Source: Dimorphilus gyrociliatus (Eukaryota > Annelida > Polychaeta > Dinophilidae). Taken from it: DNA of 64,000 bases. This document shows, one piece after another, positions 55,409 through 64,000 of this stretch. The notes under the pieces are model-generated. The model searched no databases and had not been told where the DNA came from. It was given only the letters and a program-made list of their open reading frames with translations. Position 1 is the stretch's first letter. Every line of letters starts with the position of its first letter. The translations under genes were made by a program, and so were the position numbers. The DNA is taken from assembly GCA_904063045.1 (NCBI GenBank), contig CAJFCJ010000001.1:503501-567500 (forward strand), in the 5' to 3' direction.

Positions 55409-58400
55409 TCACTGGCAAATCCATGATATAAGCTGATCAGCGGCTTGATTAACTTCATTTTCCCTCCTCACTCTGTATACATGAGAACTATCTGGATCTG
55501 ATGCCATTTCGTTTGCTTCATTCATATTTGCTACAGATTGTTTTTGAGGATCATCAAGCGCAACGACAAACACTTCTATATTTCTTTGCCTCATATTTCT
55601 TGCTTCATTTCTTGTATTTCCAGCCTGGAGAGTGATAATTATTAATTTAGTTATATATAGTATATTTTAAAAATTGCCATATTCAACCCTACTCACGTTG
55701 ACGTTGGATTTGGCATCGGTAAAAATTATTGCTACATTATCCGAGCCACCTCTATCGCCTCTTCCTCCGTTAAATACATTGTTATAAGCTAAACGAATGG
55801 ATTCAGCCGCATTCGTTCTTCCTCCAGTTGTACTCCAAGCCAATGAGTATAAGGGACCAAGTTTATTATCATAAGTATTTAGATAAAAGTTGACTTCTGC
55901 TCTATCCGAATACGAAACCATTGCGAATCGGAATCTACCGTTTTGCATTGGAAGTCCATGGATAACTCTTTTAATAATATTTCTTGTAACGTTAAACAAA
56001 TTATCTACGGATCCCGACACATCAACAATGAAGGTTACGTCTTTTGATCTTGAGCATTGACGATCACATCTTTCTCCTCCCCAACTTCCTTGACATCTGC
56101 AGTTAAAACCGTACAACATATCGTCACATTGAGCATTGTTTCGGCAAGCACCATTACATTCATTTTGGTTGTTACTGAATGCAGTAAGAACAGTTGAACG
56201 ATAGTTGGAAAGTTCAGATTGACTACGAATTTGGATAATGTTGCGATCCCATGGTTCACTAGCGATTCCTCTGACTTCTACCCAGTTAACCATATTTCCG
56301 ATTGATACAACAGTTATGTGGATACCCTTTATTTTTGAATTGATAGCTTCAGGTATAGTTTGAGCGGCATTGATGTTTGAGCTTCCATCGGTAAATACTA
56401 AAGCGTAATTTGGAAATTGACTTCCCGATCTATCGCCATTACCACTTGTAAACATTGTTTGGTGCATCACTCTCAAAGCTTCGGCGGTATGTGTTCTTCC
56501 ACCAACAAACTCTACTCTTCTAATGTGTTCAAGAACATCTTGTTTCGATTTATATGTGTTCAATTGGAATTCAATTGCAGCACTGTCACTATATTTGAGT
56601 AGACCAACTCTAATTCTTTCTTGATCAATTGGTAAATCATCCAAAAAGCTAATAACCCAATCCTTAACTAGACGTAACCTTTCCCTTCTAATAGATCCTG
56701 AAACGTCTAGTACAATAACTAAATCAAACCAGTTTCCAATGTTGGTTTGACATCTCGAACCACGGAATGCTGGAGGACATAGGCACTCAAAACCACCAAC
56801 CTTATCTACACAAGTTCCACTATTTGCACAAGGATTGTTTTGGCATTCATTCGTATCTACAAGGTAAGGTGTTTTATTAAACAAGAACGTATTGAAGAAA
56901 GGCAAGGACATGTAAAGAGATGCTTACTATCGCAAACTGCATCCAAAAGTTGGTTTTTAATTTGATTAAAATTATCGAAATTTGAAACTTTGAACAGATT
57001 TCTATCGGCTGGAGCACTAACAATAGCTCTTAGTTCAGCTTCATTTGCGTTACCAATAGCAACGCCTAAAACAGTTGCCCCTTGATTATCATTTCTGAGT
57101 CTTACGGCTTCCCTAAAAGTCTGAGTAGGGTTGTTGCTTTTTCCGTCTGTAAAGAGTATGCCAACTTTTCTAACATTCGATCTTTGACCTCTTTGTAATT
57201 GGTTGCTTCTCATTTCTTGAAGAGCTAAATGAGTTTCAGTACTTGCACCATCGAAATAAAAGTTCATTGCATTTAAATATTCAGGTAGAAGAGTGAATTG
57301 ATCTAAATAGAATTTTGTAACAGTTTCGTTACTGAACTTCTGTACAGATATTCTGGAGTTTGGAACATTTACACCCATTCTGTTTAAAAAATGGATTATA
57401 TTCATTATTTATAATAAATAAGTAAATAAATGCGTTTTTATTGAATTATATAATTACATTATATCATTTGCAAAATCAATTGCTTTCCTAAAATGCATCT
57501 TTTGCATGGAACCGGATGAATCTAGGGCAATTGCAAGATCCATTGTGTCCTTTTGGCATCCTTTATAAGATTAGAAATTTTTTTACATATATAAATGTGT
57601 ATTTTAGGTATTTTCGACTTACTTCTTTCACATGTTTTACCACCAAAACCAGTATTACAATTGCAAGTGAATGATCCTGTTCCAGGAAGGCATGTGCCAC
57701 GCCCACTGCAAGATTGTCCATTGCAGGGATCATTATCTACAGAAAAGAATGTTGATATAGATATATTATTATATAAACATTTATGTATATCTGTGTTGTT
57801 ATTAGAAGATTTGTATAATTATTAATTAAGGGTACTTGCTTTGACAAATGAGATTTGTTAGTCGCTGTTTAACATTTGGCAGATTTCTATAGCTGTCTAC
57901 TAAAATAAGATTTTCTTCATGTGAATAGCTGGCTAAGCTCTGAAGTTCGTATAAATCGAGCCATGTTCCAATTCCTAAAACGATAAAGTGTAAACCACGA
58001 GTCTTAGCAATGTGGATTTCACGCATTGTTTCTTTCTTTTCGTTAGAACCACCATCAGTAAGAAGAACTGCTATATCAGCTTGATCATCTCGAGCTCCAT
58101 TGCTTGACTGGAAGATTTCGTTGTAGGCTCTAGCGATTGCTTTATCAGTTCTAGTTTTTCCTTCTTGTTGAAATTGAATTGCATCGATGGCCTTGACAAT
58201 ATCTTCTCTATTATTATACGCATTGAGCCTAAAGTTGACTGTTGCTTCTCCTGTAAATGTTACAACAGCGACTCTTGTAGATAGTGTACCGATTGTAAAA
58301 TCGATTATTATAGATTTGACGAATTCCTTTTGTCTCATAAAGTTATCGTATCCCATAGAGCCAGAAGCATCTAAAATGAAGAGAATGTCGCCTGAACGGG

Positions 58401-59178
58401 TACAAGTTCCGGGAGGTGGAAGTGTTGAAGCTCTAGGCAGTGGGGTTGGAGTTGTTGGAGGATTTGAAGGTTTAATGGTTGTGCAAGACTCCCGAATCAG
58501 AGCTTCTAGAATAGACTCCAACTGACTAAACTCTTGTACGAATAAATAGGAGTCAGCATAGGGATTTTCTGGTAGTGTGCAGTAAAAATTCCCTGGTGTA
58601 ACACTGCAATCCGGATCTCTTACAAACTCTCTCATTTGTGTTTCATTCACGGAAGCGGTTACACCAACGCCGATTAAACGGATGTTCATATCGTGAATTC
58701 TTTTGATTACTATAGGCGTTTTTTCAACATCTCTTGTTGGTTTACCATCGGTTATCAAGATAAAAATATCACGGGCGTCCGGTCGGTTACCATTTGCTTC
58801 AGTGAATTGTTCATCGAGCATAGTTAACAAACCTCCAGAAGTATTTGTATTACCACCGCTATAATTCATATCTTCGATTGCCTGCAAATAGTCACTTTCT
58901 CTGTCATATGAGTTAAGTTGAAAAACCACATTTGCTCTGTTACTAAATCTATTTGCAGCAAAATGAGTTCCAGATTCTCCAATTTCGTTGAATTTTCGGA
59001 TTATACTTTTTAAAAAGTCTTTTACAGCTAGCCAATTGTTCCAATTGCTTCGACTGGGATCAGTTATAGAACCTGAATCGTCTATTATCAATCCTATATC
59101 TGCTCGGCATACTTCTTGTTCATACGACAATCCAACAAAAGTAATAAAGAGCAATGAGAGAATGCAAAGATGCTTCAT
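55409..59178 (-). CDS. secreted protein with five VWA domains and EGF domains
   Basis: Exon 1 57840-59178, then about 57625-57736, 57462-57557, 56935-57377, 55697-56860 and 55409-55625, ending TGA 55409. Signal peptide [20 protein letters not shown] is followed by five VWA domains, each with a MIDAS: DDSGS, DASGS, DSSGS, DVSGS, DVSGS. A Pro/Thr linker (PTTPTPLP) separates domains 1 and 2; EGF domains ([42 protein letters not shown]) separate 2/3, 3/4 and 4/5. Domain sequences like [17 protein letters not shown] and IIFTDAKSN show the T4 motif, altered to TDAK in domain 5. The protein ends after ISWICQ without membrane segment, so it should be secreted and bind collagen-like or other ligands in a metal-dependent way (matrilin/collagen VI style). 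Intron 1 has a GC donor. A near-identical last exon starts at 63966. Confidence 0.92.
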
Positions 59179-59419
59179 TTCTACAGAAAGAAACGTATGA
59201 AAAACAATACAAAGGAGCAGAATTTTTTTTTGCTAATTAAAGTAATTAATTAAATACTTCATTTAAATAAATGAATATTAATAATTAACTTAATATAAAT
59301 ATGGTTTAGTTAATTTATAACAGTTGATACTAACCGATTTAATAGTTAGTTAGCTTTTTTATAGGAATAAGAATCAAAAAATTTTTCTCTTTCGGCAGAT
59401 TTTTTGGGTTGTTCTGTCG

Positions 59420-59590
59420 TTGGCCGAGCCTAGACGACTGATCGTATTCAAATAGCTCCCTGAATACGCCATTGCCCCAAATAGAAATTCCTTTATATAC
59501 ATTTTCTTTATTCGAATTCATGGGCGAATCTTTGTCAAAAAAATATCGAAATTCCAAATGCCTAACAAACCAGTTTGGATGATTAGTCAA
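59420..59590 (-). repeat. dispersed repeat copy B (inverted partner at 54131-54290)
   Basis: See copy A for the match. On the minus strand the copy sits in a longer open frame (59339-59599) with SPMNSNKENVYKGISIW and GVFRELFEYD. It is 240 bp upstream of the VWA start, while copy A is 1.1 kb beyond its end, so the pair brackets the gene in inverted orientation. Confidence 0.7.
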
Positions 59591-61569
59591 GGTGGACAAT
59601 TCAAGCGTAAATGATCAATTGGTCAAAATTAAAAGAGTAAACAAATAGACGCCTCCATATTTATACACATCCACACCCACACACACATACATATACAGTT
59701 ACAAACGCATACAGATACTATTCATTTATTATATTCATATTTATATAAAGTATTAAAGGCGGAACTCACTGTAGAAATATTTTGACAAACATTCTTTTTG
59801 CATAAGTAATAAAAGTTAAGATAACAAAAGTAATTTTCGGATACTTTTGAATAAATGAATATTCATGAAGTAATTTCGTTTGTATCAGAACGTTATGTCT
59901 TTGCTAGAAAGTACATTTAGAAGCTTCTCCCTTATTGTTTGTAGACTAACGGCATATTTTCCCGACTAATAGGCTGTTTTGTTAAAGTAAAACATTTTTT
60001 ACGTAGATTTTAAGAATCAATAGCATAGACATAGTAGGCTTGTTAGATATAATTCATATAAAATTCATATTTTTCTCTTGTGCTCTTCGGTTACATTGAC
60101 TCTAGTTTTTCATTTTGCCCCTTATATTTGACCTTTACTTTTTTTTCTGTCCGTACAGTATACCACTTGAAATATTTTCTCGCTTATTGTAGTATTAAAT
60201 GAGAAGCCTTGCCAGGGTATTCTTTAATATTGGATATGACAGATTGTCTGTTCAATATTTGGCCTTTGACGAAAATATCGAACAGAAATTAATCTGCTGT
60301 ATAGAGCTTGCAAAGGCTTATCTATCGTTAGAGTATTTAATTGTATACGTCTTCTTATTCTTTTCATTCAATAAATTACATTAAACTAAAGCAAAATCGC
60401 CTCTTTCTTAACATAAAAAACTCTTTCTTTTAAAAAAGTCTTCTTTTTATAAATGAACTTTTTGCCAGGTATTTTCCTGCATATAGTAAAGCTACTGTAT
60501 CTGTTCTTCTACATCTTATAGGCTATAATTATATATAGGTATATAATAGAATTTCTTTCAGTCCCTTTTTTAATGAATCTATTGAAACTGGTCGAAATCC
60601 CTCCTTTGAAAAAAAATAAACTCTTCTCTTCGTCCGATAAAACTAATAATTTTTTTTCTGTCAAATGACAATCTCCTACAATCTTTTATAATCCACCTAC
60701 TCAATATTTATATAACGTTTATTATTCAATCTTTAAAGAAATATTGATTTTACTTGTTATTCTCTAGATTAATTATTAAAGATTAATTAAGTAGAAAATT
60801 CCTCTACTATCTACGATAAACCGTAATTACACGATTTGTTAAATAAAAAGTGGTAAAATATTATAAATAATAGGCCTTGAATAAATACAATTTGTTCAAA
60901 TAAGTAGTACAAAAGGGGCATTATATTAAAAGACTATAATATAATGGATATAAGCATATTAAGTTTTGTAGGCTAACAAAGTTTTTTTTAATTCGATACA
61001 GAAATGAATTATTTCTTATTTAACTCTTAGAAGAAGGTCTTAGGATGAACCCAACTCTTTTTATGATAATATGTATTCTTTACATTTCATTTATATTCCC
61101 TTCCTCGGATCTTTATTTCCCTCTATAGTTTTTATGATTTCAAGCATATTTTCTTTAAAATTTTTATAATTCCACCCAAAGTAAAGATTTAAGTACGTAA
61201 ACTGTATATTTAATTTTCTCAATAACCTTGATCTATACTGGAATTATTTTCTCTCTTCTTTACAATGGTTCACTATCTTTACATATTTCTCTACTTTTCA
61301 ATATCTGTCGCACTGTCATATTTTCTTTTGATCTAGTTGCGAATCTATTAGTTTCATGATTATTAATTGGCAAAGACCAATGCAGAATAAAAACAATTTA
61401 CTAAGATTAAGAAAATAAGAGAAAAGAATATAAATTCACAAGATTTACTAGTTGCATATTAATTCTAGTCGTAGCGATATATTGTTATAATAATAGATCG
61501 ATTAAACATATATCCATTGCACCGCCCTAGTCTGATCACAATTATTATATATAAACTAATGTTTAGTGA

Positions 61570-61570
<1 letters not shown>

Positions 61571-61599
<29 letters not shown>
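61571..61599 (+). repeat. TA microsatellite
   Basis: Pure TA run of about fourteen units. Confidence 0.9.
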
Positions 61600-61604
<5 letters not shown>

Positions 61605-61752
61605 TTAGGAATAGTAAAGAGGAGAATGAATAAAGTTCAACTTATGTAATATTTAACTTGAACTTTTATCTTAAAACTTCTATATTTTGATATTTCATAC
61701 AAAGCCAACAATGAAACTTGAATACTCTTTAAATACGATTGAAAAATATTAA

Positions 61753-61822
61753 CCTCCCCCCACCTCCGGCCTACAAAACGGCTCTAACACTCATTTCTCC
61801 CACTCCACCCCCCACCCTTTTT
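61753..61822 (+). repeat. C-rich tract with potential i-motif/G-quadruplex
   Basis: Repeated CCCCCC, CCTCC, CCC and CACCC runs within 70 bases, in an otherwise AT-rich spacer; the minus strand is the G-rich one. Structure is inferred. Confidence 0.5.
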
Positions 61823-62101
61823 CAAGTAAATATCTAACTAATTATGAAAATATCGATATCTAAGTACTTTTTATTATTATGAAAATTTAGAAAGGCTATA
61901 TCCCTAAAACTAGTTCATTTATTTGTCTATTTTAAGACTTTTAGAAATTTCTCATAAGAACTGTCGACAAGTTTTATACTAAAAATCTAATTACTTTGAT
62001 ATAAAGGGCGCATGTTTTAACCAAAAGAAAAAGTATCTTTTATAGAATTATATTTCATTTTATTTTGAATCAAAACTTTTCTTTTTCTTGTTCTTTCTTT
62101 T

Positions 62102-62158
62102 AGATTCCTCCTGCACCTCCTCCCCTCCCCCTCCCTATCTCTCTCTCTCTCTCTTTCA
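62102..62158 (+). repeat. polypyrimidine/TC microsatellite
   Basis: CTCC-rich tract followed by TC repeats. Confidence 0.8.
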
Positions 62159-62341
62159 TGCGCCTCTTTTATATGCCACATTTTAACCATTTTCAAAGGA
62201 TTTTATCTGTCGTTGTTATTTTACGACTTCTTTTAATAAATAAAAGTGACGAGGAGGAAAAAAAAGGTAATAAATAATAGTCTTTGTTTACTAGTAAACT
62301 TTTGATAATAGTTGTACAGGTAAATGTAGAAGTGAGAAGAG

Positions 62342-62375
62342 ACAGAGTGAGAGAGAGAAAGAGAGAGAGAGAAGT
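62342..62375 (+). repeat. GA microsatellite
   Basis: Interrupted GA repeat, possibly facing the TC tract 200 bp upstream as an inverted pair. Confidence 0.8.
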
Positions 62376-63750
62376 TAATGGAAAGTCATAAAATACTAAT
62401 ATTAGTATGGGTTTTAACATTTTTTATCATTCCACCAACTTGAATAAAACGAATTACTTATACACGAAATACCACTTTTTTTATTGTCAACTAATCCGGA
62501 CACGAACTTCGTGGTTTTTTTCGTGAATAGATTGACCTTACTAGTACATTTAGTATTAATAATAAGTGGAGAGATCAAGTCTCAAAAGACGCTCTCAACC
62601 CTTTTAATACCTATTTGAGTATACATAAATTTACAAATATTAAAATAGATTCTTTGATGAAATATACAGCTTTCATCTTCCGAGTTCAAAAGATAATTTT
62701 CTTTGAAATACACACCTAGATATTTTTCTAAGCTCTAGCTCTTCTTCCTTTCAATTATAATTACTATCGAAAAGGCTATGTCCTAAGGTTATTTTCTACA
62801 ATTGAACATGCGTTATGCCATCTATAGGCTGTTTTCTTTTTTTAGTTTTTTTGAACCCTAATTCCCAAAATGAAACTACCTCACATAGAAACAAAACAAT
62901 AGAGAAAAATCATAAAATTATGAGTATTTCGAAAAATGAAAGCGATAGTCAACAACTTTGATGTTTTAAAAAATATGCCATTTCTTTTTTTATCAACAGT
63001 CAATACTCTAATAATTTAAAAATATCATTTCTTTTATGTTGAATGAAAGCAAAAAAAGAGACGAAAAAAACTATCTTTTATGTAAAAAAAATAATAAGAA
63101 GAATGTTGTGGGAGTAAAATGATACTAAAAATAGACAACTATTAGAATATTTACTGTATACAGGATTTATGTATAATATATCTGTTTAATGGATTTAATG
63201 ATTAATATCAAAATAATAAAAATAACAACAAAAACAGCAAAGTATTAACATTAAAAAACAAACAATTTAAAATTTTTCAATTCATTTTATTAATTTGTCA
63301 ATTTCTTTTTTATTCCCTTTTTTCATTCAAACAAAATGTTCAAATTACCTAAATAAAATGTTAAGTGAAGAAAAGGGAACGCTCAAACAATAAACAAGAA
63401 GAAAATGTACAAAAGGATGAATAACAATATTAATAGTAGAGAGAGGTAATAGAAGAAGAAGAAGAAGAAGAGAAAGAAAATTGTAGATGCGAAATTTTTC
63501 CTCATTTTAGAGAGAAATTAATCTGTTGTTTTTTTTTGGTGAATTTAATTTTTATTGAGTACAAAAGTTAAAGAAGAAATAAAAAAAAACATTAGAAATT
63601 TGCCTTCTAAGTTGTTGAAATTGTAAATAGTTTGAAAAGATAATATAGGCCAAAATAAAATCTGTCATAAACAAAATAATAAGTGGAAAACTTTAAAAAG
63701 TTTTCAATTTTCCGATAAAATATTTAATTTCCTTTTCTTGTCTGAAAACA

Positions 63751-63966
63751 CTACTGGCACATCCGATCTATGAGATTATCGGCTGCCGAATTAACATCGC
63801 TGTCCCTTCTTACTCTGAATACGTGAGAACTATCTGGATCTGATGCCATTTCGTTTGCTTCATTCATATTTGCTGTTGATTGCTTTCGAGGATCATCGAG
63901 CGCAACGACAAACACTTCTATATTTCTTTGCCTCATATTTCTTGCTTCATTTCTTGTACTTCCAGC
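63751..63966 (-). CDS. last exon of a second VWA protein gene (continues beyond the window)
   Basis: A 72-codon exon from an AG acceptor at 63967 to TAG at 63751-63753. It is the counterpart of the last exon (55409-55625) of the VWA gene: [20 protein letters not shown], [23 protein letters not shown] match with few changes, and the nucleotide match contains an uninterrupted run of about fifty identical bases. It encodes the end of a VWA domain. A tandem paralogue on the same strand is therefore being entered; the rest lies to the right of position 64000. Its 3' flank is unlike that of the first gene. Confidence 0.9.
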   Translation of the reverse strand, partial: AGSTRNEARNMRQRNIEVFVVALDDPRKQSTANMNEANEMASDPDSSHVFRVRRDSDVNSAADNLIDRMCQ

Positions 63967-64000
63967 CTAAATAGAGTTAAATATTAATTTGGTTATATAT

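Larger units (their letters stand above)
59179..63750. other. 4.6 kb AT-rich spacer between tandem VWA genes
   Basis: Contains the inverted repeat copy B, TA and TC/GA microsatellites and pyrimidine-rich stretches (61755-61820 C-rich, 62105-62160). The promoter of the VWA gene lies at its left end. Short frames here lack support. Confidence 0.45.

Noticed and set aside
59339-59599. Minus-strand 86-residue frame in repeat copy B
   Set aside because: The partner copy A is interrupted early and the conserved part is a dispersed repeat; a functional gene is not supported.
1-64000. tRNA genes, rRNA, spliceosomal RNA, CRISPR, bacterial-type operons, intact transposon with terminal repeats
   Set aside because: No tRNA B-box with a foldable cloverleaf, no snRNA core sequence, no direct-repeat arrays and no transposase or reverse-transcriptase motifs were seen by eye.

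Overview
The window is nuclear DNA from a compact, AT-rich animal genome. Intron-bearing genes use GT-AG splicing, many introns are only about 50-60 nt, and the spacers carry TA and GA microsatellites. The gene set (Twist, an RGK-family small GTPase, sestrin, a Na,K-ATPase beta subunit, a reprolysin-type metalloprotease with EGF and ShK modules, a multi-VWA extracellular protein) indicates a bilaterian. The compactness and the secreted VWA/EGF/LRR/ShK content would suit a small lophotrochozoan such as a miniature annelid, but that assignment is inference only.

Layout, left to right. 0-11.3 kb is gene-dense: the 3' end of a GT11 fucosyltransferase gene, a coiled-coil gene of unknown function with a decayed GT11 copy inside it, an intronless protein with a BIRC6-type E2 domain, the FACT subunit SPT16 (11 exons reconstructed, 1041 codons), and TRAPPC2L, whose promoter and start are duplicated next to SPT16. 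12-18.5 kb holds a small membrane protein and a large secreted metalloprotease with Thr-rich, ShK and EGF regions. It has one unexplained splice-phase break near its 3' end. 18.6-24.5 kb holds a C8orf82/UPF0598 homologue and sestrin, divergently arranged. 27-32.1 kb holds a divergent Na,K-ATPase beta subunit and the PIN-domain RNA-surveillance endonuclease SWT1. Just upstream of SWT1 is an unlisted two-exon gene for a 70-residue secreted four-cysteine peptide. 32.7-43.6 kb is mostly non-coding, with an RGK GTPase (CRE and TATA promoter), possible small secreted-peptide exons, and GINS3/PSF3. 43.6-48.4 kb is GC-richer, motif-dense DNA around the single-exon developmental regulator Twist. 48.5-50 kb is a C6orf163-like coiled-coil gene. 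51.3-53.2 kb is a secreted LRR protein with one repeat per exon. 55.4-59.2 kb is a five-VWA, two-EGF-plus secreted protein flanked by an inverted repeat; the last exon of a tandem paralogue begins the next gene at the right edge.

Functionally there is no operon-like logic. Housekeeping genes (SPT16, GINS3, TRAPPC2L, SWT1, UPF0598) sit in tight divergent or convergent pairs, while regulatory and secreted-protein genes sit in larger spacers. The most novel parts are the small secreted peptides, the metalloprotease architecture and its frame break, the one-LRR-per-exon gene, and several local duplications (GT11, TRAPPC2L 5' end, VWA exon, inverted repeat). All functions are inferred from reading the translated sequence; no database search was possible.
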